DNA from: Edolisoma coerulescens
Lineage: Eukaryota > Chordata > Aves > Passeriformes > Campephagidae
DNA length: 64,000 nt
NCBI GenBank assembly: GCA_013397115.1
Contig: VWZW01000847.1
Span: 1-64,000, forward strand
Reading direction: 5' to 3'
Below the pieces are notes generated by a model. It was given only the letters and a program-made list of their open reading frames with translations. It did not search any database and was not told the origin of the DNA. This document shows positions 25,136 to 37,709 of the stretch, piece after piece. Made by a program: the position numbers and the translations under genes. The first letter of the stretch is position 1; every line of letters starts with the position of its first letter.

Positions 25136-27805
25136 CTGACAGGGGAAGAAACAAATAATACACAAATTGTTATCAAGGAGCCTTTAAAGTAAAGGAAAAA
25201 GAAATGTTGCATTGCATATTAGAAATTCTTTCTGCTGGTAAACAACAGCCACTGACAAAAACCTTGTTCAGTCCAATGTCCTGGTTCTGGGGTCTTCCTA
25301 CAATGCTCATACAGTGGTATTTGTGGCACACACCACCACACACTGGAAAACCCACGTGTGCAGACAGACACGCATGAAGGTACATCCATGCACAGGGCAT
25401 GTGCCACTGGGACAAGGAGGCTCCATGCCCAAAAACTCTGTGCTGGGTCTTGTCAAACTGGGACTCTTTTTTTGATGTTGACACCTGGACAAAGTGTCTT
25501 GCCTGCAGAAGGAGCTTTCCTGAGCATGACTATCAGGATCTGCAGAATGGAGTCCACATTAAAGAAAACATCCCCCGGAAGCTTGCTAAATAAGAAAAAA
25601 AGTGTTGAACTGGACCTGTTTTGCTGAGTCAGGATGATGTAAAGGTGCTTGAGAGGAATAAACACTCCCATTTCTGAGTCATCTGATAAAATCACATCCT
25701 TTGACTATCTCTTAACTCTGCTGATATGAATGACTTATATGGAAAATAGTCAGTAGTTTGCAAATTGCCAAGTTCAAGAAAGTTCTTGGGAATACACAGA
25801 TTGCCTGGTAGATGGGTGTGTGCTGCACGTTGTTTCTATGGATTTACTCAAGCTCTCCTTCTGATCTCACTCGTTGACAAAGGAGGAGTGCCACTGCACT
25901 GAGAATAAAGCTGAGCTAGTATAAAAATGGTGTATGAACAAAGCCAGACGCCTGGGATTTTGCAAAGTCCAGATAGCACAAAATATTTTCTACCAGGGCA
26001 CCTTTTTCAGATCTGGGGCATTGCCCTAGGAAACTGCTACTTCTTGGTAAGAGCAAACTCAGCCTACAAATACAGCAAGTTCCCTAAGAGCCAAGGTACA
26101 GGCTAGCAAAACTCTTGGGTTAGTGGAGTGGAGAGCAGGTAGAGGCTGGGGTGCCATCCTGCATGCCCTCACCCAGTGCCCAAGAGGCTCCTTTGCCCCT
26201 CAAAGGTAGGTGGGTGACACTGTCACCTGGATAGCAGTCATAAGCAAAGCAATGGCTGTGGCAACTGCATCTGCTCTGGCAGGGCTTGTGGATTTGTGTG
26301 TTCGAGTGCAGAAAATGAGAGGGATGAGGGAGGGTGTCTGTGTCACTAACTGTGTTCTATTCAGTTTGTCCCAGACTAGTCTTTTGTTCATCTCATGTGA
26401 ATTTGACAGCCATTTTTAGCTGAAAAGCTACACTGGCTTTTAGCATCCTTTTTTGCTGCACAGAGAGTGCTCATTACCCAGTGAGCATGAAGGCTGCTGG
26501 GTCAGAACGACCTGCTGGCTTGTGCTTTAGGATCAGACAGCTGAACTGCAGTGGGGAGGCACCCAGCAGAGCCCCTCCGTGGGCTCTGAGAGAGCAGGGA
26601 GCCTTGACCCCTCATTCTCAGAGCATTAGCCAAACACTGCTCTTGATGCTTAGGATGAAAGTGAAGCAGAATCCCAGCTCTTGGGACTTAATACCACCTA
26701 TAATAAAGACAATTAATGCTACAAAATGGTAAAACAACCATCAGTTAGGCTGAGAATGTCACTAATGGATATTTTTCCAGGCCTGCTTCAAAGCACAATG
26801 ATGGGCTTTCAGCAGAGCAATTAAAACAATGCCTAGAGTGGAAATATCTCATATGAACCAAGTCCCTCTGGGTGGTTTGGCTGCAAATTTTGCTCATGCT
26901 TAAGGTTCAAAGGATGTAAAAAGGGTTCAAAAATTTGGGGAAGGGCGATGATGCACATTTTCAAAAAATAACCTCTGGCTCTTCTTAAGAGAGGGACAAC
27001 TCAGGAAATATGGTATTATGGCATGCCAGAGAGGTGACCTTACCTAAAATTCGTTGTCCACAGGAAACAGACAAAACTGCTTTACCCTTATCTCTCTGAC
27101 CCTGGATATTGCTGTGTTGTGCTATATCTCCATGAAAAAGGAGGCTGTCCTTCAGGCATCCCTATAGCTGAAGGGAGGTTTGGGGTCTGCACACCTTGCA
27201 AGAGGTGGAGGGCACCGATTGGACAGACCCCTGGGAGCACCTTGTGGTGCTGGGGTGCGGTGCTGCACCATGTCCTGGCACTGCCTCAGGATCAGGCAGA
27301 GACCTACTAATGCACAGTAAGCAAGACAAAAAGTGGGATCAGGTGGAGGGAGCGACATTGTCTGTTCTGGAGGACAAAGTGGGAGAGCACTGTGCTGCAA
27401 TGCTAATCCCAACAGCAGGGGGTCCTTAATGTAGTGTGCCCTGATTCTGGCAGAGGCAACCAGGGTTATTGCTCATGGTGACAGATGTGCAAGCCTTCCA
27501 AGTGCAGGCCAGCCCGCAGTACCCTGTGGGTCTCACTCACAGGCAGCTACTCCGATCCTGAAACAAACCCCAAATCCTGAGCACTCAGGTCAGGCCATGC
27601 CATCTCTGGAGCTAAAAGATCAGATAAACAGATGTGCAGGCTGAAGTGCAGCATCTGGATTTAGGAGCAAATTCTCAAATTCCCCAAAGCTTGGGAAGAT
27701 TTGGTCCAAGATATTTTGCTTGGCTTTCTTCTCTTCTTCGCCAGTAATCCCTCCCCCAGCCAAAAGTAGGCCAAGCGTTTGTATGGACTGAAGTGTACTC
27801 CTCAC

Positions 27806-27836
27806 AAAGAAAACTCTTGCTGGCAGTGCCATAGAC
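27806..27836 (-). CDS. Candidate small exon of the unassigned minus-strand gene
   Basis: A 31-nt segment begins after CCTTGCAG and ends before GTGAGG. It enters in phase 2 from the 28.0-kb segment and leaves in phase 0 into the 25.1-kb segment, giving the run RSMALPARVFF. The intron to 27900 would be only 63 bases, close to the lower limit for vertebrates, and the -1 base at the donor is T. Alternatively the frame runs on to a TGA at 27622-27620, making this a terminal exon of about 70 codons. Confidence 0.25.
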
Positions 27837-27899
27837 CTGCAAGGATCCTTTGTCTTTAGCAAGCACAGTGGAAATCTAAAGAAGCTTCCTGCCTCTTAC

Positions 27900-28025
27900 C
27901 TTAGTAGCTTGCTTAAGCAATAAACTGCTGCAATCATATCTTTTCTGGGGAGGAAATAAAGTTCATCTCTCGGCTCCGAGGGAATCAAGAAAATGCACTT
28001 CAAAGGAGTGACTGGTTTGTAAGTG
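27900..28025 (-). CDS. Candidate exon of the unassigned minus-strand gene
   Basis: On the minus strand, a CACAG acceptor precedes position 28025. A 126-nt open segment ends at AG before a consensus donor GTAAGA (27899-27894). In frame it reads KPVTPLKCIFLIPSEPRDEL and YFLPRKDMIAAVYCLSKLL, with two retained CpGs. It enters and leaves in phase 2. A further acceptor-flanked open segment at 28289-28227 lies upstream but does not join in phase. The product is not recognised. Confidence 0.35.
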
Positions 28026-28289
28026 CTGTGGTTTAATTGCAGAAGAGCAGCCTGTCCAAATACATCCACATTCAAGGACATTCTGCAGCTCTTCTCTGCC
28101 TATGGGTCTATGGACTGAATGCAGCATACTCAGGTAAAATAGCACAGCTTCTGTGCTGCAGGCAGAGTGCTGAAAAGTGCTGGGCTTGTTACTTGTCATG
28201 GTGGCAAGTTCATTTATTCTACCTACTCCAAAAGGAATGAGCGACATAATGTTTTCTAATTTTGAAGTCAGTTTGATATTGGTTAAGGG

Positions 28290-30290
28290 CTGTAAAACAA
28301 AGACTGAGTCACCTCTATTTATAAAATTCAACAACATCAGGTCTTGAGCATAAAACCCAAGCTACAAAGACCCCTTCTCCAGACTACAAGAATTTAAAGC
28401 ACCACCAACTCATCCAAGTAAAGCAGTCCCGTTGACTGCAAGAGGCTGCCTTTTCAAGGGTCAGACCAGTAAGTAAACTGTTTTTTTCATGTAATATTTG
28501 TCAGCTTGGGTACAAAGGAGATGTAAGGCATCAGAAAGAGGCACTTTCCCTTCCTAAAGTCTCTTGTCTGTACTCCAGCAACTAAGCTTTGCTATAAAAT
28601 TAAAAAGGAACCAAACTGCTCCTGAATTTTATTCTTGCACAGCCAAAGCCTCAGGTATATTGGAATATGAGTCCATCACTAACCACTCAAAAATACCCAC
28701 TGATTCAGGTTTGTTGGGAATATATACTGGGCATCTAATGCAGTTCTAGTTTTGCATAATGGACGTCACATCATGGTTAGGTCCTACACAGTAGAGATCT
28801 TTTCTGGTAGAAATATGCGTAAGAAAAGGAGTTCCAATTTATATTTCTAATATTTTTGCCGATCTTTGCCCATTTTGTTTAGTGCTAACAGAGTATAGAG
28901 CAACTAAACAGGTGGTATTAACATACCAAATATAAAACGCACCTTTTCCTTTGGTTTTCTGGTAAGGATTCTTCGTTTCTGGAAACAATCCTGTTCTACT
29001 CAAGCTACCAGATCCATACCAGCTGATAAAAAGGGATGAGCAAATCCAAATCAAACACATACAAATAAAACATCATGCTTTATTGTCAAAAATAGGAGAG
29101 GGTTTCTGGCCATCTGCCAGGAAAATAATAAAGGATTAGCTGGACATTTCTTATTTCAAAACCTTGATCTTTTATCACTGCTCAAATTTCCACCTTGGTA
29201 TACAGTTTGGAGAGGTGGCTACTTCTCATCATGAGCAAATCTCTTAATTGTGACAAGTACTTAGAAAAGAAATGAGGAAGAAGAAATCAGGAAAAAGCAA
29301 ATCTCCTCAGAGGGGGGAAGCAGACTCTATAGGACAAAATACAAATACATCTTGAACTGCAGGAAGGTGGTGTGTTTTCTCAAAAATATACTTCAGAGCA
29401 ACCTTTCATGGCCTCTGTATTTAGTGGCCACTTCTTTCTATCTGTGTCAATAAGTAACTGAAGCTTCAACTTCTCCAGGCCTGGACCTGGCTCTCTTGGG
29501 AGAAAACGGCATGCAACTCAAACATACCTCTTTTGCTTATATTTCAGTCCTGAAGGCCCAACATAGACAGGCCATGGGGACAAAGAGCAGGTGTATTTTG
29601 AGTGAAATAGGAACTAGAAACTCAAAGTTTACATTGTCATGAATGAATGGTTTAGGTCATTTAACAAATCACCATCAGCAAAAGCAGGTTTAATATAAAT
29701 TCGTAAAAGCATGACAAAGTTCAATGGCAGTCTCCAGTCTAGTACTTACTGCCTAGATGGAGCACATGAAGGAATATTGTACTAGAATCACTTTAGGATT
29801 ATTTATACAGAGGCTGGGGACACAAAAGGGTAAGAGGGAGACCCTCCCTTGCTTTCTAAACTCTAGGTGTGGCTGTGCCCAAACTTAGTCCCAAACAGTT
29901 TACAGCTAAAGGATTGAACATCCCTTAAATATTGACTAATCTAATACTTACAAAATTATTCAATTGGGTGTACTATAACCACAGCAGTAAAATTGAGATG
30001 GCAACATTCAGGCTACACTTGCTATAAGCTGTAAGACGTGTAAATCATTTCACATATGCCCACACACAGACACACAGACGAATGTACAAAGTTATATGTG
30101 CCTGTTTAAAAATCCCCTTCAAGTTCAGTGAAATATGTCAAATGCCTTTGCATTTCTCAAGGGGGAAAGGACTGACCCTCAAGGAGGAGGGGGGGAATCA
30201 GCCCAGGTCCCATGGGCAACTTTTGGCAACAGTTCCCAGAGTCCCACAAGTGAGAGCTGGCAAGCTCCAAGAGGCATCCCACTCGGAGAG
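28290..30290. other. Sequence without recognised gene
   Basis: This is AT-rich sequence with only short open frames. A donor-like GTAAGT occurs on the minus strand near 29750, but the adjoining frames contain stops. I see no repeat family that I can name. Confidence 0.5.
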
Positions 30291-31336
30291 TGTGGTGGGT
30301 TGACCCTGGCTGGACACCAGGTGCTCCATCACTTCCCTCCTCAACTGAAAAGGGGAGAAAGGTTCATGAGCTGAGAAAAGGACAGGAAGAGATTACTCAT
30401 CAGTTATCACCATGGGCAAAACAGATTTGACTTAATGAAATTAGTTGAATATATTACTAATGAAAACCAGATTAGGAGAATCAAAAGTAAAAAAAAATCT
30501 TAAAAACAGCTTGCCCCCACCCCTCCCTCCTTCCCAACTTTATTCCTGAATCTCAACCTCCTGCCCCACATTGGTGCAGGGAGACAGGGAATGGTCAGTT
30601 TATCACTTATTGTTTCTGCCACTGCTTCCTCCTCAGGGAGAGGAGCCCTTCCCCTGCTACACAGTGGCATCCCTCCCATGGGAGACAGTCCTCCATTAAC
30701 CCCTCCAGTGTGAGACCTTCCCATGGGCTGCAGTTCTTCATGAACTGCTCCAGCAGTGGGTCCCTCACAGATTCACAAGTCCTGCCAGCAAACCTGCTCC
30801 AGCATTGGCTCCTCTCTCCACAGGTGTGCAGGTCCCTGCCAGGAACCTGCTTCAGTTTGGGTTTCCCACCACAAGCCTGTGGATGGTATTTTTTCAGCAT
30901 CCACCTTTTCCAGCATGGGGTCCTCCATGGGCTGCAGGTGGATCTCTGCTCCACTGTGATCTTTCATGGGCTGCAGGAGAACATCCTGCCTCACCATGCA
31001 AGGGAACCTCAGCTCTGGTACCTGGAGCACCTCCTGCCCCTCCTTCTCCACTCATCTTGGTGTCTGCAGAGTTGTTCCTCTTACATATTCTCACTGTACT
31101 CTTCTTTGGCTACAATTGTTCCTGTGCAATAACTTTTTTTTTTCCTTTTTAAATATGTTATCACAGAGGTCCTACCACTGTCACTAAAGGGCTTGGCCTT
31201 GGCCAGTGGCAGGTCCGTCTTGGAGCCAGCTGACATTGGCTGTGTTGGACATGGAGGGAAGCTTCCATCAGGTTTTCAGAGAAGTCAACCCCAGAGCCCT
31301 CCTGCTACCAGAACCTTGCTACACAAACCCAGTGCA
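30291..31336 (-). mobile_element. LTR copy B, full length, minus orientation
   Basis: This LTR of about 1,046 bases has TG at 30291 and CA at 31336, and is the reverse complement of the family seen in copies C and D. It begins TGTGGTGGGTTGACCCTGG and ends near ACACAAACCCAGTGCA. The interior contains several diverged repeats of a unit with GGGCTGCAG and TCC-rich spacing. No gag, pol or env region adjoins it, so it is a solo LTR. The five flanking bases, GAGAG on the left and GATGG on the right, agree at only three positions, which suggests an older insertion or flank mutation. Confidence 0.88.
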
Positions 31337-34300
31337 GATGGAGATGACAGTCACAGCCCACTGTGGTCCAGGAGAGTTCAAAGCACTTCCCTCAAGACCA
31401 CTCTTCATAGGGTTGTGAGATGATTTGCTTTGGTCATCCTGGTCACAATCTGGGAATCATAACTGGAATTTTCCTGAAAAAAAGTCCAATAACAATAATA
31501 TTGTTCCACTTGGGCTGTTATTTAGACAACATTAAGGTTTCAAGGCTATTCATTAGAAAACTGGAGCTCATTACACAACAGAGGTTACTGGGAACAGACA
31601 GTTCTTTTGATAAGCTCATGGGTAACTTAACTGCCCATTAATGAAGGCCAAGGCCTAACAAGAATTCCTTGATCATTGAGTGGTCAAGGCAGGGAAGAAG
31701 TGGGGGATGTGCACTGTCACATACACCCAGTTTCATGCACAGTCTTGAGGTGTCCTGCTCCAAGGCTGGTTAATATTTAATTTCAGGACCAAATAGACAA
31801 AGGTATCAGATTAGGCATTTTCTTAGCCACCTTTCAGTGAGACTGAATCCCAACAAATACCATTCTGCTACTGAAGGCTTGAGCTATGGTCTTAAGACAT
31901 TACTAGTGTTTTGGGTTTAATCTATGCTAAAAAGGGGTTTAATCTGTGCTTAAAAAAAAAAAAAATTAATAAGGACAGCGTTGTTTTCACAGGCTCCTGA
32001 ATGGCTGTATATTGTATGAAGGCTGCAGAAATTAGAGCCTTGAGAAGGTGTTAGAGAGATGCCCAGTGCTTCTCAAGAGAGATGCCCAAGCTAATGTACA
32101 TCTGCTGATTTCCAACCTATATGGGAGACAAAAGCAATGTGAGGCAGCTACGATAAAAGAGGTACACACACAAAAAAAAGTAGGGTGCATGTAGTTCAGA
32201 AGCCTTTCCTTCTGCTCCGAGCAAAAAAACCCAAAAGGCCAGTGGCCAATCAATGTAAATTAAGACAGTGGTCCTCTTGGAAACACCATCTTTGTTTGGA
32301 GTCAAGAAACAATGGGTGATTGGTGTCAACTGCCATTGAGTGAGTGGGTGTGGTCCAGAGACAGCCAAAGACTGGAAATAACTCCCAGGTATTGCAGCTG
32401 TCATTAACAGCCCAGCCCTGAGTGCCCTCACAGTCTTGTCCTCTCCATTTCACCTGCCATAGCAAACTTCCTTCGACCTCCCTCAGCCAGCCGACCACTG
32501 GCCTCGCTCTTAAGTGAAGAAAGCCTAGGCTGGGCCCAGACCAAAACCCAATAGCCAAACTCTAGTTTTCTGTTCATTCCCCCTCCTGGCCGCCAGCTGC
32601 CAAATGAAGTGTGTTTGCCGCAATTTACTAGTTTCAGCGCTTTGCTGAATTGCAGCCTAAAACCAGAGTCCCAAACCTCATGGTGCAACCTGGCTCCCAG
32701 ACAGGTACAAGGCTGTAGAAACCTGGTTCCTATCTCCCTGTGACTCGATTTTCAGCAGATAAGGAGCGAAGCTTTCAAGTGACAGCACTTGGGAATGGGT
32801 CCAGGCTTCCCACTGGACCATTTTCTTTTTGCACGCAACCCTCCCCCAAAAATAAACCTGTTTGTTGCAATGACAGCATGCTTTCTGTAAGAGTCTGTTG
32901 ACAAAATCTGGCCCTTTATTCCAATACTGAAAGGCAAAATGAGTCAAGGGAGCCCTTAATCTTGTTAAGAGCTCAAAGGACTCCGAAACCTTAATTGGCC
33001 TGTCTAGACCAGCTCTGTGTCTGGACGATGTTATTGCAGCCTCCATTGCAACTATTGAAATTAGAGCTTGGGACCACACACACACACACAAAATTTAATT
33101 TCTTTTCTTTACATTACATACCCTAGCTCCTCCTTGCAGCCTCTTTTCTTTTAGTTCTTAACAAAAAAAAGAACATACTTCTCCATTTTGATTGGTTTGA
33201 TTGGTTTTTATATTGCTAAGTTTTTGCAAAGTTGTGCTTTGTAACTGCTAGGAAAAAAAGCTAGGGCTGTGATTGCTTCAGAAGGAAAATACAAAAATAT
33301 GACACTAAAGAGTCAACTTAGGACTGAAAGTGCTTGTCTGGCACAGACGTCATTGTGCAACACAACCTCGAGGGAAGGGCCCTGCTGAGCTCCACAGCAT
33401 GGTTCAAGTTTACATCTCAAATTGGGGTAAAATCTGAAGAAAATCTCCAAATTTTAAAAAACTTGTGATTGAGATAGGATTTCCCCCAGACCACAGTCAG
33501 GGGGGACTCTATCTGGAGAAGAGGATGCCTCATCTATCCGCGTACACTGGTGCTTGCCTGGTGCAGTGCTGCAACACTGGTGGGAAAAGCGAGGGTTTAT
33601 CAGAAAGCAGATGACCAAGAAGAAGCCCACCAGCCCATGTGGACTACCCAGGTGCCCCCCTGCAGAAAACCCCGCTCCAACACACAGACCCCAAACATGT
33701 GGTAGTCAGGGAAGAAATTGTTGTCTATCACTGCAGCAGGGCACCTGCACACAGGTACAGGTGTCCAGCCCATTTGTCTCCAGTGGCAAGCAGCAGTAGT
33801 GCAGTCATGCAGAAGCATCTCTCATGAGGCCAGGGGCACCCAAAGGCTGTTAATGAGTATCACACCTCTCAAAAATGTCTCATAAGTCATTCTGGTGTTG
33901 CCATGAGAGGAAATTGCATGGCAATAAAGCAGAATTATTTGGTTTCTGTTAATTAACCAAAGAGGTGGTAAACATTAACTATCTTTGAGAATCATGTGAT
34001 GCATACTGTTGTTCAGGTTCCCCTCTCAGCTCAACACTGTTTTGGTTTTTTTCATTTGGAGGTTTCTGGAGGTGGGCTGTCTCAAGGATCCTGTAGGATA
34101 TGACAGCACACTGAGAGGGAGTTAAATGTCTAGCACAGGAAGGAAAAGCGGCAGCTATGCCTCCCTGCATCAATAATCACTGTCATATCCTTTGCCCTAC
34201 AGCAGTTCGGGGAGTTGGTATGACAGCACTGGCTGCAACAGCTCTCACCTTTCCAGCAGAGCAGAAAATGAAAGGAAGACCACACATTCTCCTGCGACTT

Positions 34301-35368
34301 CACTATCGTATGTCCACAGCTTCGCTGGGAGGTCCATGGTCCGCATGTGGCACAGCCAAGTAACTTGAAAACCTCTTCTGGTTAGAGGCTGAGGTTCAGC
34401 CTGGCTGTAGAGAGCGTGGAAAGGGACCCACTGCTCCTCTGTAGCACACAGGAAAGCCAAGGCCAGGTCTTCTCCTCATGCCCTGTTGGTGACTGGGAGA
34501 AGGCTCCCTTGTACTCCTCTGCTCCAATAGACAAGACTGGTGCTGAGAGATGCCTGAAACGCATCACTGGCACTCGTGTGACCTGTAGCCAATCATACAC
34601 TTGGGTACCATCAGTCAGTGGTCACCCTGGTCGTATGGACAGACCCACAAACCCCACATACATGTTGGCCAAACAGCTGTGAAATCCTTTTGAAACAGGT
34701 GACACCTGCCACCAGCAGGGATGTGAAAACATTTACAGCATCTCTTCCGGCCGGATGTAGCAGTGGCTTGAGATGTCTGATGGATAAGTCTAAGCCTAGA
34801 AAGGAGGCTCCTCTGTCCTGGGGCTCTGGCTGTGTGGTCCCTCAAGCCTTCCTGTCATTGCATGAATCACAGCCACCTCCAAGCTTGTGGAAGAGGCAAG
34901 AGCGCATGTCTCATGAAGTAGCCAGCTAGTTCTGTTTCTTTCTGTCTGCTCTAGGGCATCTCAGCCCTGTTTTTCAAATGCTTTATTACAGATGCCTTCA
35001 AGGATCCTAAGTTTTTCCGGGATGTGGTGACCATCTTCCTACTCATCCTTGCATATTTGCACATCTAAAAATATAATTGCTTTGAAAAATGTCAGCTGGA
35101 CAACTTCTGCAGCATAAACATGGGCTCTTCAGCATTATTTGTTCAGGCACAGAAATGCAATTGTATGTGCACTTTTGGAAACTGAAGCTTGGGCACATCT
35201 CTCTCCACTGAACATCATGGTTCTGTTAAACAAGCATCTAGGAAATCACAGATTACATGTTTTTTAAATTTGACTCCATACCCACACAAAACCATCCCCT
35301 GACCTGAGCCAGCAGCAAGAGATGAAGCACTGTTGGTTTTGGGTAAGAAAATGAGACAGTGATGGTTT
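31337..35368. other. Sequence without recognised gene; possible conserved element
   Basis: No repeat family is visible apart from a short tandem duplication near 31912-31957 followed by an A-run, and a (CA)n tract near 33078. The segment 32440-33060 stands out. It retains CpGs and homeobox-like TTAATTGG and TTATTGCA motifs, and it has an unbroken minus-strand frame of 137 codons (33091-32678). It may be a conserved noncoding element, or less likely an exon. Confidence 0.45.
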
Positions 35369-35373
35369 ATGGA
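35369..35373. repeat. Target-site duplication ATGGA, left of LTR copy C
   Basis: These five bases directly precede the LTR's TG and are repeated exactly at 36181-36185 after its CA. A 5-bp duplication is typical of ERVL-type and many other retroviral integrases. Confidence 0.85.
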
Positions 35374-36180
35374 TGCACTGCATTTGCAAGGCAAGTTTTT
35401 TGTAGCGGAGGAGGAGGGGGCAGTCTACAAGGGTGTCTTCTGTGAGAAGCTGCTGGAAGCTTCCCCCATGTCCGATGGAGCCGATGCCAGGCAGCTCCAA
35501 ACTGGAGCCACTGCTGGTCAAGGCCAAGCTCATCAGCAGTGAAGGTAGCTCCTCTGGGGTAACAGAAGGGGAAGAAGTTACTGCATAGGACAGGAGAGCC
35601 AGGGAGAGGAGTGAGACAATGTGAGAGAAGCAACTCTGCAGACATCAAAGTCGGTGAAAAAGAATAAGGAAGAGACATTCCAGGGACCTGCAGTGAAGAC
35701 CATGGTGAGGCAGGCTGTTCCCCTGTAGCCCACAGAATTACACAGCAAAGCAGAGATCCACCTGCAGCCGCTTGAGAAATTCAGGCCAGAGAAGGGGAAG
35801 AGTGTGAGGAGTCCTCCCCCTGCAGAGGAAGGAGCAGCAGAGACAATGTGTGATGAACTGACTGCAGCCTTCTCCAACTCCCCGCATTTCTGGGGGATGA
35901 GGTAGAGAAATTGGCCAGAAAAAAGGGAGAGATAGGGTGGAAGGTTATTTTTTAGCATTTGGTTTTATTTCTCATTACCCTACTCTGATTTGATTGGTAA
36001 TAAATCCAATTGATTTCTCCTCCAAGTTGAGTCTGTTTTGCCCATGATGGTAATCAGTGAGTGATCTCTTCCCATACTTATCTCAACCTACAAGAATTCT
36101 CTCCTCTGTCCAGCTGAAAAGCGGATTGACAGCACAGCTTTGAGGAGCACCTGGTGTCCAGCCAGGGCCAACCCACCACA
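35374..36180 (+). mobile_element. Solo LTR copy C with intact target-site duplication
   Basis: It starts TGCACTGCATTTGCAAGGC and ends CAACCCACCACA. It is the same family as copies A, B and D but about 240 bases shorter than B and D, owing to loss of several central repeat units. It keeps an AATAAA at 35999-36004 in the expected part of the LTR, so its polyadenylation signal may still be usable. A perfect ATGGA duplication flanks it. There is no internal retroviral sequence, so it arose by LTR-LTR recombination. Confidence 0.92.
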
Positions 36181-36185
36181 ATGGA
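36181..36185. repeat. Target-site duplication ATGGA, right of LTR copy C
   Basis: An exact copy of 35369-35373. It shows that the ends of copy C are true insertion boundaries. Confidence 0.85.
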
Positions 36186-37704
36186 CCTCAGAGGCAATCA
36201 TACAGTTGCATTTTAAGACACTCATCAACCCTCCAACCTAGGGACAGCCATGGGTGCAAGGGCAGAAAACAGTGCTGAGGCAGTTCTCTAGTGCTCTGAG
36301 GTGAACCTGGCGGGAGGGATGTGACGCTGTCCCAGGGATAAGATGACATGAAGGCCTTGAGACACCTTGGGATGCAGGCCCAAAGCTAGTTTGCCTTTCT
36401 CTTTCCATCATTTTTCCTTCATGCTGCCGACAGCTTCTTTACTGCACTGCTACAATGTCTCTAGGCATCAGATCACTCATTTCAGGGTCACAAGTGGAGC
36501 ACGAAAGGAAGAGCTGCATAGAGATCCTAAGAGAGATAACACACTTGCTCTTCTGAAGCCAGTAAAGATGACCCAATGCCACACATCCATTCTAGATTTT
36601 GGAGCAGAGAGCACCATAGAGGCACTCAGTTTAGGGACCCTGGGGCCTAATTTGTCTCTGCAGTGGTCCAGGGAGTGTGCAAAACAGGAAAGAGGGGGTA
36701 TGTGAGCCCCGCACCTTCCCAATAAGGCCGTGAACAACTCTCAGTGTACAAACCACATCATGTCTTTTTAAATCAGACCTGACAAATGCATCACTGCTGA
36801 AGATCAAAGTCTGTGTGGCTTATGCATCTGGATCCTTCAGCCTGCAGGTAGTGCAGGAACGCAGAGGTTTGTGAAGCAGATTCAGAACTACTGAAATGTA
36901 ATATTTTACTTCCAGAAGATGCAGAGCATGGTGAGAAGGAAAAAAACTAGGGGAGGTCAGGAATTAAGAAAAAAACAAGACAGGGAACACAGTGAAGCTT
37001 AAAGAGAGAGAAGAGAAACAAAGCAGAACAGCTTTGGGCAGCAGATAGTCAAAAACAATGTTTGTCATTGGCACTAGTTTGTAATTTGAATGTGATACAA
37101 AGCAAAATGAAGAACTGAACCCTATCCCCACACCCCTTCTCACACACTGCTTCCTGCAGGCAGCACAGCATGGTCTGCCACAGCCAGTGGCCAAAAGGCA
37201 CTGGACTCCTACATGTTTGATCAGGAGATCAGAGCCAGGCTTGATGCAAGGTCACCTGAATGGCGGCAGTCAGAACAAACACTTTAGGAACACAGGAGCC
37301 TACCTCTGGTGCATAAGGACTTTTTTTGGTCTGTGAACGAGATTTTAGAAGGCAGGTAAAGATAATTACAGCTTGCAGCTTCTCTACATTACTTCACAAA
37401 GCACCCTTGTGCAATGTCAACACTTTTAATACAAACGTGAGTGTTAGTTCATTGATAACATACTAACTCAAGTGTATTTCATTCACAAACTTGCACTTAA
37501 GACAAAGAAAACTAAGAGCACCTGGCAAATTGTGCTAGTGGATACTGGCTGAGCCCTGCTGATTTCCTGGAAGCCCTCTGATGAAGAGGTCTCTGTCCAC
37601 ACAACAATGACCAGACTCATCTCTGGTGAAATACATACATTAGTCATTTCCAGGAACTAATTGTATTTCAGATAAATTCTAAATGAAAAGCACTGAACCA
37701 AATC
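36186..37704. other. Spacer between two independent solo LTRs
   Basis: About 1.5 kb of ordinary AT-rich sequence lies between two LTRs in the same orientation. It could be mistaken for the inside of a provirus. I see no retroviral coding sequence, primer-binding site or polypurine tract in it, and the two LTRs have different target-site duplications. It is therefore host sequence. Confidence 0.75.
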
Positions 37705-37709
37705 CCTGG
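37705..37709. repeat. Target-site duplication CCTGG, left of LTR copy D
   Basis: These five bases directly precede the TG of copy D and match 38762-38766 exactly. Confidence 0.83.
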
